DNA of 43,848 bases from Pseudomonadota bacterium (GCA_019352135.1 JABBNX010000009.1:1-43848); one strand, 5' to 3'; positions 8,175 to 18,240 are shown, counted from the first letter of the stretch. Notes: generated from the letters alone by a model not told the origin. A program made the numbers and translations.

Positions 8175-9449
8175 TTAGAAGAAATAGAAGGCGGCTACGC
8201 GGAAGATGTTGGCAATACCTTTTGCATCTGGCGTGTTTGCCGCAGCTGTATAGGCATAGTCTGTTTCCATATTCTGATACTCAGCCATCACCCGTACTGC
8301 AGCATTCAGGTCGTATGAAGCGTTAGCATAAAATTGAGTCGTTGATTTTTGGAAACCAGGGTCAACTTGAGCTGCAGGAGCAGCAGGGAAATATGAACGG
8401 TAGTCAGAATAGTTGATAGCACCTCTTCTGCCATAACCAGCAGTGATCCCCAGTTCCTGTGTCGGGTAGAAGATGACCTGAGCGCCCACGCCGTATCCTT
8501 TGGCCTCGCTTGGATTAGCAGCCTTAGCGTCGTATAGCGTAGTGGCGGTTGCCGTATTAAAGGCCATATTGGCAGCCTCATAAACTTGACCTTCCAATGA
8601 CATGGTCATAGCGCGACTCTTGCCATCTGATGATTTCAAGACTGGTACAAAGGCATACAGACCGCCACCATACGAATCAACGGTTTTATTTGCTGCAGTC
8701 TTTGAATTACCATACAGACCAAAGACACCAACGGTCAGCGGTTTCATCGGGAGACCAAAGTAACCGGGGGCTACGCCCAGTATCTTGCTGCTGAACATGA
8801 TCTGGCCAGCGGCATTTACGGCAGCGCCATAGTTGGCTGGTGCATTGTTGTTGTTACCATCCTGGTTGGGATCCTGCAAACCAGCAACCAGAGTGATCGC
8901 ATTATCAGAATTAAGATCGATCTTCTGGGTCACGCGGACCTGCGGGACGCGCGGGTTGTTCGGGGCGCCGGTGGTGGCGCCAGAGCGGAAGTCAACCGTG
9001 GAGGCGATAAACGGTCCGAAGATATCCCAGTTCTGGCCAAAGAGCACTTGGGTGTTTTTCCAATCCAGGGCGCCATAGGCAAGGCGCATGCGCATCTGGG
9101 GGCTCTCTGATGCGAGGGCAGGGTCACCGTAGAAATCGGCCTCAATCAGCGAGCTGGTCTTGGCACCCATGAAATCTGGACCGGAGGCCTTGAACCAGAG
9201 GCGGGACTGGCGGGCGGTGAAAATGGATTGTTCCTGTTTTCCTGCGGCTGAAGAGCTCAAAGGAATTGCGCCGTTTCCCGGCGTCAAACCACCGCTGTTG
9301 CCCAAGTTTTCCGAGTTGTAGGCATAGTCAAGCTTTACAAAGCCGCCGACGGAGAGGTTGAATTTGCTGGTGACCGGTTCTGCAAAAGCCACGAGTGGTG
9401 TGGAAAGTAACAGAGCTGCAACAATGGAACTGGATATACTTTTTTTCAT
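8175..9449 (-). CDS. Outer-membrane porin, DcaP-like
   Basis: A 424-residue outer-membrane porin. The signal peptide ends PLVAFAEPV (cleavage near residue 23). The segments GGFVKLDYAYNSE, ARQSRLWFKASGPDF, SSLIEADFYGD and VLFGQNWDIFGPF are the type of strand motifs found in the DcaP trimeric porin family, and the chain ends RVAAFYFF with the terminal Phe expected of a barrel. The length (about 400 mature residues) fits a 16-18-strand porin. A strong Shine-Dalgarno (GAAGGAGA) lies seven bases before the ATG. In the upstream region three AATCTG copies (minus strand) occur. DcaP relatives take up dicarboxylates or aromatic acids in other bacteria, but the substrate here is not known. Confidence 0.85.
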   Translation of the reverse strand: MKKSISSSIVAALLLSTPLVAFAEPVTSKFNLSVGGFVKLDYAYNSENLGNSGGLTPGNGAIPLSSSAAGKQEQSIFTARQSRLWFKASGPDFMGAKTSSLIEADFYGDPALASESPQMRMRLAYGALDWKNTQVLFGQNWDIFGPFIASTVDFRSGATTGAPNNPRVPQVRVTQKIDLNSDNAITLVAGLQDPNQDGNNNNAPANYGAAVNAAGQIMFSSKILGVAPGYFGLPMKPLTVGVFGLYGNSKTAANKTVDSYGGGLYAFVPVLKSSDGKSRAMTMSLEGQVYEAANMAFNTATATTLYDAKAANPSEAKGYGVGAQVIFYPTQELGITAGYGRRGAINYSDYRSYFPAAPAAQVDPGFQKSTTQFYANASYDLNAAVRVMAEYQNMETDYAYTAAANTPDAKGIANIFRVAAFYFF

Positions 9450-9507
9450 TGGCTGTCTCCTTCATGTAGTTAATAGCAATAAAATAAGATACATTTTTAA
9501 ACTAGCC

Positions 9508-9534
9508 CAGATTGCAACACAGATTACGCAGATT
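9508..9534. repeat. Triple CAGATT repeat upstream of the DcaP-like porin
   Basis: CAGATT occurs at 9508-9513, 9520-9525 and 9529-9534, spaced 12 and 9 bases apart. The motif ACACAGATTACGCAGATT resembles a dispersed intergenic repeat type built of short units. No inverted partner is visible in this gap, so it is a single arm or a set of direct repeats in the porin leader/promoter region. Confidence 0.6.
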
Positions 9535-9598
9535 GGTGATCGTCAATCCCCTCCTTTCTTTTAAGATTCAGACAGTTTGATGAAACGCACACAGTACG

Positions 9599-10576
9599 TC
9601 ATTGCACAGTTATGATATCAGTAAGATATACCTGTGCCCCACCCTTGATTAACGCTGACGCTCCATTCGCTCCAACAAATCCGTTTACTTCTACGGTCCC
9701 TACAACCATTTCCGGAGAAAAGCCGAGCCCTTGCATGACTCTCCCTCCGCGATATACTGTTAGCTTTTGCCCAATATTTATGCCCGCCTCATGACCGGCG
9801 TTAATAAAGATTTTGTCACCTTCAACAGCCACGATCTTGGCATACCAGGGAAGCAGGGCGATCGCATCACGAGCTCTTTCAGCAAGAAGCGTCGTTGCTG
9901 AACCAAGCGCCGCGTTTTGACCGGCGGGGTCTTTTGCATCATACGGAGGAATAATCGCTTCAACCCTGCTGAGCAACCCCGCTCCCATGCCGTCATATAT
10001 TTCAGCCGAAAGGTATCTTCCCGCGGCGAGTCCGTCCGGGGCCGAGACAAAGAGCGACAGGGGGGCACCAAAATCCTGCCACGCCTTTACCGCATACGCG
10101 GCGCGCTCGTCGCGTGTCTGGATTTTATCTGCGACAGTGTCCGGGGCAATCGCCAGGACGGGGGAACGTGGCAGAACGCGGAGCTTTTCTCTGAAGGGGA
10201 TGGTCACGAGGTCGGAACCTGTGCCAAGTACGACAACCCGGTTGCGCATATCAGCGGATAGCGACGAGGCCGTATTAGTAACCGGAGACGACGCTACCGG
10301 CAGGGAAGATGACGTTTGTGGTGGGGCACTATCGGCTTGGTTTCCCTGTACCGATTTATATGCCATTTTGATGGCCTCTTTAGCACGAGGCGGCCCATTC
10401 TCAACAGAGCTCTTCGGCACCCAGATGGTGGCAGGGGCGTCACGCGACATGGTGAGGGCGGGATTACTTACCTCCACATATTCAGAAGATGAATTTTTGT
10501 CGCCTACCGCACGGGTTCCGGCACAGGCGGTCAAGGAAAACATCAGGAGAGAAAACAAACAGCTCTTTACTATCAA
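9599..10576 (-). CDS. Lipoprotein with FlgT-like C-terminal domain
   Basis: A 325-residue lipoprotein. The lipobox LTAC places the acylated Cys at residue 18. A disordered Ser/Pro-rich stretch (residues ~25-110) follows. The middle (VVVLGTGSDLVTIPFREKL...) has a nucleoside/TolB-like fold pattern. The end, WYAKIVAVEGDKIFINAGHEAGINIGQKLTVYR, matches the C-terminal domain of FlgT, an outer-membrane flagellar assembly factor. No flagellar genes lie nearby, so a flagellar role is not implied. The start is a TTG at 10576, chosen because AAAAGGAG sits at proper spacing upstream and no ATG would leave a complete signal peptide. A sigma-70-like promoter precedes it. Function unknown. Confidence 0.82.
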   Translation of the reverse strand: MIVKSCLFSLLMFSLTACAGTRAVGDKNSSSEYVEVSNPALTMSRDAPATIWVPKSSVENGPPRAKEAIKMAYKSVQGNQADSAPPQTSSSLPVASSPVTNTASSLSADMRNRVVVLGTGSDLVTIPFREKLRVLPRSPVLAIAPDTVADKIQTRDERAAYAVKAWQDFGAPLSLFVSAPDGLAAGRYLSAEIYDGMGAGLLSRVEAIIPPYDAKDPAGQNAALGSATTLLAERARDAIALLPWYAKIVAVEGDKIFINAGHEAGINIGQKLTVYRGGRVMQGLGFSPEMVVGTVEVNGFVGANGASALIKGGAQVYLTDIITVQ

Positions 10577-10626
10577 TGGACTCTCCTTTTTAAGAGTTTG
10601 TTTCAGGCATGTTTCATTTGTGTCTC

Positions 10627-10656
10627 AAAATACACAATCAAACAAACTGATGTCAA
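10627..10656 (-). promoter_or_regulatory. Sigma-70-like promoter of the FlgT-like lipoprotein gene
   Basis: On the minus strand TTGACA (10651-10656) and TATTTT (10627-10632) are 18 bases apart, about 50 bases upstream of the TTG start. The -35 is perfect, the -10 matches four of six bases. Confidence 0.55.
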
Positions 10657-10726
10657 GTAAAAAACTGTTTGTTTTTTTAATAGCAGGTTTTATGCTCCAA
10701 AATTGGTAAAAATCACTTGGTCACTT

Positions 10727-11131
10727 TCACTGCCCGATTTGGCACAATTCAGTCAACACCCCGTTGCTTCCCTTGGGGTGCACAAAGGCAATGCGCGTGC
10801 CATGGGCACCTGAGCGCGGCTGCACATCGATCATCCGCACCCCGTCAGCGGTAAGTTTAGCAATGGCCGCCACAATGTCAACAACCTCATACGCCAGATG
10901 GTGAATACCGGCGCCGTTTTTTTCAATGAACCTGGCCACCGGACTGTCGTCGGAAGTCGGTTCCAATAATTCTATTTTTGATTCGCCGACCTGCAACATG
11001 GCAACCCGCACCTTCTGCTCGGCAACTTCATCAATTCCTTTGAACTCCATGCCGAGATTGTCACGGTAAAACGGGATTGCATCATCAAGTGATTTCACGG
11101 CGATGCCAATATGGTTAATTTTTGTAAGCAT
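10727..11131 (-). CDS. mce: Methylmalonyl-CoA epimerase
   Basis: A 134-residue member of the vicinal-oxygen-chelate fold that interconverts (S)- and (R)-methylmalonyl-CoA. The opening KINHIGIAVKSLDDAIPFY contains the first metal-ligand His, GAGIHHLAYEV the second, and GVLTELCQ the terminal Glu ligand; length is normal for the family. It lies 28 bases after the mutase gene and is surely co-transcribed with it. Together they take the product of propionyl-CoA carboxylase to succinyl-CoA. The Shine-Dalgarno GAAAGG lies eight bases ahead of the ATG. Confidence 0.96.
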   Translation of the reverse strand: MLTKINHIGIAVKSLDDAIPFYRDNLGMEFKGIDEVAEQKVRVAMLQVGESKIELLEPTSDDSPVARFIEKNGAGIHHLAYEVVDIVAAIAKLTADGVRMIDVQPRSGAHGTRIAFVHPKGSNGVLTELCQIGQ

Positions 11132-11159
11132 GGTTAGAACCTTTCTTTATTAAACACGT

Positions 11160-12812
11160 CTACAGCACTACCGTCTCGGTATGCTTACCGAACACTCCGC
11201 GAAAGACATCGGCAATCTCTCCGAGAGTAGCATAGGTTTTGACCGCTGCCAGTATATGCGGCATCAGGTTGTCCGTACCTTTGGCGGCGGCTTCCAGTTG
11301 AGCCAGCGCTGCCGCTACGGCAGCGCTATCCCGCCCCGCCTTCATCTCGGCCAAAGATTTTTTCTGCGAGATCTCCACCGCTTCCTTAACCTTCAGCAGA
11401 CCGGTTGGTGGTGGCTCCTGAACGGTAAACTTGTTGACTCCGACAATAATCAGCTCGTCTTTCTCAATCGACTTCTGATAAGCATAGGCTGAATCCTGAA
11501 TTTCCTTTTGCTGGAAACCACGCGATATCGCTTCAACAGCACCACCCAGCGTGTCTATTTTCTCGATATACTCAAGTGCCGCTTTTTCAATCTGGTCGGT
11601 CAATGATTCTACCAGGAATGAACCTGCCAGGGGGTCAATGCTGTCTGCCGCACCCGATTCGTAGGCGATGACCTGCTGAGTGCGCAGGGCAATCCTGACT
11701 GAATCCTCCGTCGGAAGCGCCAGCGCCTCATCCCGGGAGTTGGTATGCAGCGACTGGGTACCTCCCAGCACCGCCGCCAGCGCCTGGATGGTAACGCGCA
11801 TGATATTGTTGTCCGGTTGCTGGGCGGTCAGGGTGCAGCCGGCTGTCTGGGTGTGAAAACGGAGCATCTGCGATTTCGGGTCTTTCGCGCCAAAGCGCTC
11901 TTTCATGATTTTTGCCCAGATACGGCGAGCGGCACGGAACTTGGCCACCTCTTCGAAGAGGTTATTGTGGGCGTTGAAGAAAAATGCCAATCGCGGGGCA
12001 AAGTCATCTACGGCCAGACCAACCTTGATGGCGGCATCAACATAAGCGATGCCATCGGCCAGGGTGAAGGCGACTTCCTGCACGGCACTGGACCCGGCTT
12101 CGCGAATATGGTAGCCGGAGATAGAGATAGTATTCCACTTTGGGACATTGTCTTTGCAGTAGGCGAAGATGTCGGTAATGATCCGCATGGATTCTCGTGG
12201 CGGATAGATATAGGTACCGCGAGCCATGTATTCCTTGAGGATGTCGTTCTGAATGGTGCCGGAGATCTTGTCGGCAGAAACCCCCTGTTTCTCGGCAACG
12301 GCAATGTACATGCAGAGCAGGATGGCAGCAGTCGAATTGATGGTCATCGAGGTAGATACCTTGTCGAGAGGTATCCCGTCAAAGAGGATCTCCATATCAG
12401 CCAGCGAGTCGATCGCCACGCCGACTTTGCCGACTTCACCAAGACTCATGCCGGCATCGGAGTCGTAGCCCATCTGGGTCGGCAGGTCAAAGGCGATCGA
12501 AAGCCCGGTCTGACCGGCGGAAAGCAGGTATTTATAGCGTTCATTTGATTCTTTGGCGGTGCCGAACCCGGCATATTGGCGCATGGTCCAGAAGCGGCAG
12601 CGATACATGGTCGGCTGCACACCACGGGTATACGGGTACTCTCCCGGCAATCCCAACTGATCTTCATAGCCCGGATAGTCGAATCCGGGAGTAAAGCAGC
12701 GCTCCAGCTCGATGTTTGAGGTCGTCAGGAACGTTTCCATCCGCTCTGGTGACTTGGCGATTCCTTTGGCAACTTTTTCATTCCATTTCAGCTTGCTGTC
12801 TTTGATGCTCAT
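11160..12812 (-). CDS. mcmA: Methylmalonyl-CoA mutase, large (catalytic) subunit
   Basis: A 550-residue catalytic TIM-barrel chain of the B12-dependent mutase that converts (R)-methylmalonyl-CoA to succinyl-CoA. [32 protein letters not shown] and [13 protein letters not shown] are strong family signatures. The chain ends [19 protein letters not shown], the length of split mutases. The C-terminal cobalamin-binding domain with DxHxxG is absent, so a separate small subunit of about 140 residues must be supplied from elsewhere; none is encoded in this window. An AAGGGG site lies eight bases upstream of the ATG. A terminator separates it from the carboxylase genes upstream, so it may have its own promoter. 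Confidence 0.95.
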   Translation of the reverse strand: MSIKDSKLKWNEKVAKGIAKSPERMETFLTTSNIELERCFTPGFDYPGYEDQLGLPGEYPYTRGVQPTMYRCRFWTMRQYAGFGTAKESNERYKYLLSAGQTGLSIAFDLPTQMGYDSDAGMSLGEVGKVGVAIDSLADMEILFDGIPLDKVSTSMTINSTAAILLCMYIAVAEKQGVSADKISGTIQNDILKEYMARGTYIYPPRESMRIITDIFAYCKDNVPKWNTISISGYHIREAGSSAVQEVAFTLADGIAYVDAAIKVGLAVDDFAPRLAFFFNAHNNLFEEVAKFRAARRIWAKIMKERFGAKDPKSQMLRFHTQTAGCTLTAQQPDNNIMRVTIQALAAVLGGTQSLHTNSRDEALALPTEDSVRIALRTQQVIAYESGAADSIDPLAGSFLVESLTDQIEKAALEYIEKIDTLGGAVEAISRGFQQKEIQDSAYAYQKSIEKDELIIVGVNKFTVQEPPPTGLLKVKEAVEISQKKSLAEMKAGRDSAAVAAALAQLEAAAKGTDNLMPHILAAVKTYATLGEIADVFRGVFGKHTETVVL

Positions 12813-12841
12813 CTATGGCCCCTTTTGCAAAATTTATTTAA

Positions 12842-12882
12842 AGAAAAAGGCCAGGGGAGAAGATACACTCCCCGCCCTGGCC
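12842..12882 (-). terminator. Rho-independent terminator after the biotin carboxylase gene
   Basis: GGCCAGGG (from 12849) pairs with CCCTGGCC (ending 12882), with GGAG/CTCC extending the stem past a small bulge. On the minus strand it is followed by TTTTTCTTT. It lies 29 bases after the stop of the carboxylase gene and just before the mutase gene. Confidence 0.8.
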
Positions 12883-12910
12883 GGATTCAGCATCACACGT
12901 GTACCCGCTG

Positions 12911-15820
12911 CTACAATACGTTATGCAGTACTGCCTTCAGATACTCACCTGTCCGCTCACGCTTTTCTTTTTCAATCGCCTTCACATCGACTTCAACAAA
13001 TTTTTCATCCGGGGTTATCTTGAAGAGCGGTTGCCCCTTCTGGACGATAGTGCCATCGCCACCCTCCATGATGATCTTGTCGACAGTCCCGGAAAATGGC
13101 GCCCGGATGGTGTTGAACATCTTCATGACTTCAATGATATAGAGCGGCTGATCTTTCTCGAAATGCATCCCTTCGCTGACAAAAGCCGGCAGCCCCGGTG
13201 CTTCTTGGCCGTAGTACATGCCGCCGCAGACTGAAACAATTTCATCAGCCTTGGTTGCCGGCGGTGGTACAAGAATTTTTTTCATTCGCGCCTGCAGATC
13301 AAGGTCGGTCAGGTAATCAGGGATAACCACTTCCAAGTCATCCAGAACCTTCATATCCCAGAAGGAGGTATGCTCGCCGATTTTAAACAGCATGCCCAAA
13401 AGTTCAAGTCCGGCCTCATAGCCGTAGTGGGCGGAACGGATCTGTTCCCAGGTTTCTGCATCAAAGCCGGCCTGGGGTTCTTCCATTTTCACCAGTTCAT
13501 TGAGCTTGAAATACTCATCCCGCTCCAATCCGAGTTTTTCCCGCAGGGTACGGTAAAAGTGCAACGCCTGCTGCAGCAGCTCGTTGTCATGCCCCCAAAT
13601 GATCTCCGCCGCCGGCTTATGAGGACGGTAATTCATATGCAGGTATTCGTAGGTCTCTTTGAGAACGCCAAACGGATTTCTCAACCAGACAACCTTGCCC
13701 TTGTCGATATGGAAGTTCTTTGTATTTATGCTCAGCCACCCTGACAGCAGGTGCGGATCATCGAGGAGGCGCTGCATGGGGCGGGTGAGCAGCGTCCCTT
13801 TACGGTCCAGCAGTGCCGACATGTTTTTCAGCTGTTTGGCACAGACGTCAGGCTGGTCGGCAAACTGTTCAGAAATGTGCTTGGCGTAGTGCTTCTTCAT
13901 CTGGAAAAAGGCATACACCACATCCAGGCGATTGGCTTCCTCTTTGAGGGTGCCGACCAGAGCCAGATACGGTACGACAAAACGGGTCGTCGGCTTGGCC
14001 ATGACATTCCTGCCCAGAAACCAATTGACCAGTCCATAGTGAAATTCAAGGTTTGTCGCCAATGCGCTACCGCGCAACGTGGTACTGCACAATACTTCGG
14101 AAAGCCGTTCATAACTCGAGAGACGATCTTCACCCTTGGTGAGGAGCAGGGCAATATTTGAATCGTAGGCTCCAGCCACTTTATATTTCATAAAGATGCC
14201 GGTATCCGGGTTGGTCATGCTGATCCCCTGATCATCGCGGATCTCGCCTTTGATCGGCTTTGACCAATAGCGGATCATCCCGCCGGCGTGGGGGGACAGA
14301 GACGCATCGGTTGCGTTCAAGCGGGCCTCGACCGAGGCATTGAAGCGGACAATGCGCTCCGGCTTGGGAAGACGCTCCTTGTGCTGCGCCAAAAGGGCCA
14401 TCGCTTCCACCAGTGATTCGACAATGAAAAAATCCTTCTCATCATTGGGGTTGGTAAACTTGAGGCTGTAGCAAAGCTCGGTGACGCGATGTTCAACCTG
14501 GATGCGGGTATTTACTTCCATAAAGAAGTGACGATCACGGTCGACAATACACTCGAATGTGGAAGCGGAATCAAGGCCGACAGCCTGACCAAAGCGGGCC
14601 GACTCCTCTTCCATCCGGCCAAGCACCTTCAGATCTGATTCAAGAGCCGCGACCTCTTCTTTTCTCCCGGCAGCTTTTGCCTTGAGAATGGCAGCGGTCA
14701 GCCCTTCCTGGGTAACGGACACCTCAAGAAGTTTCTGCTCATGCATCTGCAGGGAGCAGTCGCGGCCACCAAGAGAGATGCACCACGTGCCGTTCCCCAG
14801 CAACTGAATCTCGTTGTGGCGGGTCTGCTCAATGTTCAGCTCGATAAGGACATTCTTGTTGTCGCCAACGCCGTTGGCCTTGACCTCGTTCAGCACCTCA
14901 CGCACCATTGCCGGGGCTTCGGCAGCCGCCTTGGCAATGGCCTTGTCGTCGGCTTTTTTCATCGCCAGCAGCGAAGCGCCCAGAATTCGCTGACCCTTGC
15001 CGCCGCCGCCACCGATCGCCTTGATACGGAAACGGCTCTGCGGATACTTCTTGAACAGTTCCGTTACTTCAGCCTGCACCTGCGCGGAGAGCTCTTCAAT
15101 GGTAAACAGATCGATACCCTTGCTGTATGAGGCCATCAGAATATGATCGGCCAAGACCTCAACGGCAATTTTCTTGTCATCAAGAACCTTTTTATCGCAC
15201 GCCAGACCTTCTGCTTCTGTCAACTTGAGCAGTTTTTCGCGGGTGGGAAATTTATTGAGCAGCGTCCGGGCGGTGACATTGTCAACACCGGGGGTGACAC
15301 TGACATTCACCTGCAGGGCGGTACGCTTTGCTTCATCCTTTTTACCGGCCTTGGCCTGGGTGGCAGCGCAGGGACCGATAAATTTGAGACCCGCTTTTTC
15401 AATTGCGGCGACAAACTCTTCATCCTCAGCCATAAAACCGTAACCGGCAAAAATTGAGTCGTAACCGTTGTCCTTGGCCATCTGGATAATCTGGTTGATG
15501 CGTTCGATGCGCTCTTCCTTGCTGGCCCCACTGTAGTCAGGCACCCGGTGCACGCGGTTCGAATCCGTCAACTGGCGCAACTCCGGCGCCAAGGCATTCG
15601 GATAAATAATAGAATCTTTTTCGGAAAGAAGGATGCCGTAATGGGAAATACCCATTTCTTCATACACATCCATCGCTTCCTTGCGGATCGGCCCACGACA
15701 GACAATCAACGGCTTGAGATCTTCACAGGAAAAGGAGCGCACCCACTCGGATGTCGATTTGCTCAATTTACGGTTCCGGTGGACCAGAGGGTTATATTTG
15801 TAGTAATCGGTCTGTGGCAT
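12911..15820 (-). CDS. Acyl-CoA (propionyl-CoA) carboxylase, biotin carboxylase/biotin carrier subunit
   Basis: A 969-residue fusion of biotin carboxylase and biotin carrier. N-terminal KPLIVCRGPIRKEAMDVYEEMGI starts the biotin-carboxylase domain; IKAIGGGGGKGQRIL (about residue 270) is the glycine-rich ATP loop, and FMEVNTRIQVEHRVTEL (about residue 440) is the catalytic/ATP-binding signature. The C terminus carries YIIEVMKMFNTIRAPFSG, whose Lys in EVMKM is biotinylated. Two things are unusual against a ~670-residue PCC alpha chain: an insert of about 60 residues ahead of the ATP loop, and a helical middle region of about 250 residues before the carrier domain. The carboxyltransferase partner is 33 bases upstream. 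The substrate, propionyl-CoA, is inferred from the linked epimerase and mutase. Confidence 0.92.
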   Translation of the reverse strand: MPQTDYYKYNPLVHRNRKLSKSTSEWVRSFSCEDLKPLIVCRGPIRKEAMDVYEEMGISHYGILLSEKDSIIYPNALAPELRQLTDSNRVHRVPDYSGASKEERIERINQIIQMAKDNGYDSIFAGYGFMAEDEEFVAAIEKAGLKFIGPCAATQAKAGKKDEAKRTALQVNVSVTPGVDNVTARTLLNKFPTREKLLKLTEAEGLACDKKVLDDKKIAVEVLADHILMASYSKGIDLFTIEELSAQVQAEVTELFKKYPQSRFRIKAIGGGGGKGQRILGASLLAMKKADDKAIAKAAAEAPAMVREVLNEVKANGVGDNKNVLIELNIEQTRHNEIQLLGNGTWCISLGGRDCSLQMHEQKLLEVSVTQEGLTAAILKAKAAGRKEEVAALESDLKVLGRMEEESARFGQAVGLDSASTFECIVDRDRHFFMEVNTRIQVEHRVTELCYSLKFTNPNDEKDFFIVESLVEAMALLAQHKERLPKPERIVRFNASVEARLNATDASLSPHAGGMIRYWSKPIKGEIRDDQGISMTNPDTGIFMKYKVAGAYDSNIALLLTKGEDRLSSYERLSEVLCSTTLRGSALATNLEFHYGLVNWFLGRNVMAKPTTRFVVPYLALVGTLKEEANRLDVVYAFFQMKKHYAKHISEQFADQPDVCAKQLKNMSALLDRKGTLLTRPMQRLLDDPHLLSGWLSINTKNFHIDKGKVVWLRNPFGVLKETYEYLHMNYRPHKPAAEIIWGHDNELLQQALHFYRTLREKLGLERDEYFKLNELVKMEEPQAGFDAETWEQIRSAHYGYEAGLELLGMLFKIGEHTSFWDMKVLDDLEVVIPDYLTDLDLQARMKKILVPPPATKADEIVSVCGGMYYGQEAPGLPAFVSEGMHFEKDQPLYIIEVMKMFNTIRAPFSGTVDKIIMEGGDGTIVQKGQPLFKITPDEKFVEVDVKAIEKEKRERTGEYLKAVLHNVL

Positions 15821-15853
15821 GGTCTCTCTATCTCCAATCTGGAATGAATGAAA

Positions 15854-17578
15854 TTAATGGAACTCGCGCTGAACAGCCTGCATTGGTCCTGGCTTGTAAT
15901 GACGCAGGAAGAAATTCATATTCTCCCCCAGCACCTTGCGCAGGTCGGTCGGCATGACAAGGGAGGAGATGGAACCAAGGGCCAGTCCCTCTTTCGGGTT
16001 CATAAGTTCTTTTTCATAGCGCATGTTCAGGGCTGCGTCCTCAATTTTCAGCCACTCGGCAGCATCCCTTTCGGCATCCATTTTAGCTTCACCGGCCGCC
16101 ATCCCAGCAGCAACGCGCTCCTGTATGCCATGCTTTACGCGATCGGCAACGGCAGCACGCATCTTGCGCACTTCGTCCTTGTAGACGAACTCCTTACCGG
16201 CCGGTCCCATAACCGCTAACCGGGTGGTCGGGAGCGCCAGCACCAGATCGGCGCCGGTGGGGTAGTTGTTATACGAGGCATATGCACCGCCGTAGGCGTT
16301 GCGGATAATCAGAAGGATGCGCGGTGTCCTGATATCGACAATGGAGTCAAGCATGGCACGCCCCGCCTGGACAATACCGCGACTTTCTTGCTCACGTCCC
16401 GGCAGGAAGCCGGTAGTGTCTTCCATGAAGATCATCGGGATGTTGTAGATATTGCAAAAGCGGTTGAACCGGGCAATTTTGTAGGCGGAATCAACGGTTA
16501 TCTGACCTGAAGCAACGGCGCTGTTGTTGGCGACAAAGCCGACGACATTGCCTCCCAGACGTCCAAGAGCGGTAACGGCTTCACGGGCGCGGTCACGTTG
16601 GAGTTCAAAATAGTCGCCGTGGTCGCAGATCTGCTGGATCATGATGGAGACATCAAAGGGAGTGTTGAAGCCGGTCGGTGAGTTGAAGGCTTTTTTGAGC
16701 AGGGTGTTTATTTCCCAGGTTTTGCGGTTCAGAGGATCGCTGGTCTCCCGGTACCTGGCCATGACGCAGTTGTTGTCCGGGAGATAGGAAAGGAGTTGCA
16801 GGGCGGTGCGCAGGGCATCAACCTCGTCCTCTACCGTCATATCGGCAACCCCGGACTGGCCGTGAACCTTCGGTCCACCCAAATCTTCGGGGGTTACCTC
16901 TTCGCCGAGAACGGATTTGACCACCCCTGGTCCGGTCAAGCCGAAGAACGTATCTTGCGGCTGGATCAGAAAACTTCCCTGACGGGGAAGATAACTGCCA
17001 CCTCCGGCATTGAAGCCGAACATGCACATGATGGAAGGGACAACACCGCTGATTTTACGGAGCGCCGTAAAAGCTTCGGCATACCCATCCAGGCCACCGA
17101 CACCCGCTGGCACAAAGGCACCGGCAGAGTCGTTCATGCCGATCAGCGGGATGCCCTTCTCACCGGCCATCTGAAACAGCAACGCCAGTTTGCGGCCGTT
17201 GGTAGCATCAATGGAGCCGGCACGCACGGTAAAATCGTGGCCATAGACAGCAACATCACGACCGCCAATATTGAGAATACCGGTCACCAGTGAGGCGCCA
17301 TCCAGGTTCTTCCCCCAGTTCTGGAAGAGGATATTCGGCTCATTTTCCGTCAGGACGCGCAGGCGTTCCCAGACGGTCATCCGCTTTTTGAAGTGCTGCT
17401 TTTCAATCTGGGCAATACTGATCGACGTGGTGGGGCGCTGGATCAGGTCGTGGCCTTCCTGCATGGCCTCTTCGTAGCCCCCTTTTTTTCCCGGGATTTC
17501 ACCAGGAATAGTAAATTCGAGAGTCTCAGCTGGCGCGAACGGGTTTTTCAGTGATGGTTTAATTGCTGTTTTTGACAT
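15854..17578 (-). CDS. pccB: Acyl-CoA (propionyl-CoA) carboxylase, carboxyltransferase subunit
   Basis: A 574-residue carboxyltransferase with the two crotonase-like halves of the PCC/ACC beta family. [33 protein letters not shown] and [21 protein letters not shown] lie in the first half; [18 protein letters not shown] and [13 protein letters not shown], which form acyl-CoA/carboxybiotin oxyanion sites, in the second. It moves CO2 from biotin on the partner chain to the acyl-CoA. The ATG at 17578 (MSKTAIK) is preferred: GGAAGG is about nine bases ahead of it but directly abuts the upstream ATG at 17587. It is followed 33 bases later by the biotin-carboxylase gene. Confidence 0.94.
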   Translation of the reverse strand: MSKTAIKPSLKNPFAPAETLEFTIPGEIPGKKGGYEEAMQEGHDLIQRPTTSISIAQIEKQHFKKRMTVWERLRVLTENEPNILFQNWGKNLDGASLVTGILNIGGRDVAVYGHDFTVRAGSIDATNGRKLALLFQMAGEKGIPLIGMNDSAGAFVPAGVGGLDGYAEAFTALRKISGVVPSIMCMFGFNAGGGSYLPRQGSFLIQPQDTFFGLTGPGVVKSVLGEEVTPEDLGGPKVHGQSGVADMTVEDEVDALRTALQLLSYLPDNNCVMARYRETSDPLNRKTWEINTLLKKAFNSPTGFNTPFDVSIMIQQICDHGDYFELQRDRAREAVTALGRLGGNVVGFVANNSAVASGQITVDSAYKIARFNRFCNIYNIPMIFMEDTTGFLPGREQESRGIVQAGRAMLDSIVDIRTPRILLIIRNAYGGAYASYNNYPTGADLVLALPTTRLAVMGPAGKEFVYKDEVRKMRAAVADRVKHGIQERVAAGMAAGEAKMDAERDAAEWLKIEDAALNMRYEKELMNPKEGLALGSISSLVMPTDLRKVLGENMNFFLRHYKPGPMQAVQREFH

Positions 17579-17676
17579 CTTCGCCATCCTTCCAGTTTAA
17601 TGTATATCAACAACATGAATTGATGTGTGTACGATCTATATAGAAATGATGAACAGGAAATTCCGGCGTACCGACC

Positions 17677-18240
17677 TTATCGCGCAACGATGGCTAACAC
17701 CGTGACTTCTGAACCATCTTTTGAAAGCAGACGGTGTTTTAGGGAAGAGTCGAAATAAACGCAGTCTCCCTCTTCCAGCACAATCCGCTTTTCATCAAGC
17801 ACAAGCTCCGCAGTCCCCTTCATAATAAAGAGAAACTCTTCACCATCGTGACTATAGGTGTTCTCTTCGAGCGCTTTTTCAGTAATCGAGAGCAGGAATG
17901 GTTCCATTTTCTTATTTTGTTTGTGAAATGACAGTGATTCGTAGGAATAGCCCTGGCTGGTGCCGGCCTTTGAGATGACGCGGGGTATCGCTTTGCGTTC
18001 GTGGGCACGAACAACTTCAAAGCGGCATTCTTCTTCGTCTTCGGTGAAGAAAAGACCTATTTTTACATCAAAGAATTTTGCAATTCTGGAGAGAGTGGCA
18101 ATCGGAGGTGAAACGTTATTATTCTCTATCTGGGAGATAAGAGCGGGAGAAAAGCCGGTCTCCTTGGCGACAGCCTGCAGAGTCAGTTTTTTTGACAGTC
18201 GGAGCTTCTTGATTTTAGCCCCAATATTGAATTCTCGCAT
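17677..18240 (-). CDS. XRE-family regulator with C-terminal cupin domain
   Basis: A 187-residue regulator. Residues ~5-60 form an XRE helix-turn-helix (KIKKLRLSKKLTLQAVAKETGFSPALISQIENNNVSPPIATLSRIAKFF in outline), and the C-terminal ~70 residues a cupin barrel (YSHDGEEFLFIMKGTAELVLDEK, then LEEGDCVYFDSSLKHRLLS), which normally binds a small ligand or metal. Related proteins control organic-acid or amino-acid catabolism genes. It is the gene immediately upstream of the carboxylase genes, so control of propionyl-CoA metabolism is a reasonable inference. The ATG at 18240 is chosen because AGGGG is five bases ahead; a TTG six codons earlier would have no ribosome site. Its promoter carries a palindrome across the -10, suggesting self-control. 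Confidence 0.9.
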   Translation of the reverse strand: MREFNIGAKIKKLRLSKKLTLQAVAKETGFSPALISQIENNNVSPPIATLSRIAKFFDVKIGLFFTEDEEECRFEVVRAHERKAIPRVISKAGTSQGYSYESLSFHKQNKKMEPFLLSITEKALEENTYSHDGEEFLFIMKGTAELVLDEKRIVLEEGDCVYFDSSLKHRLLSKDGSEVTVLAIVAR

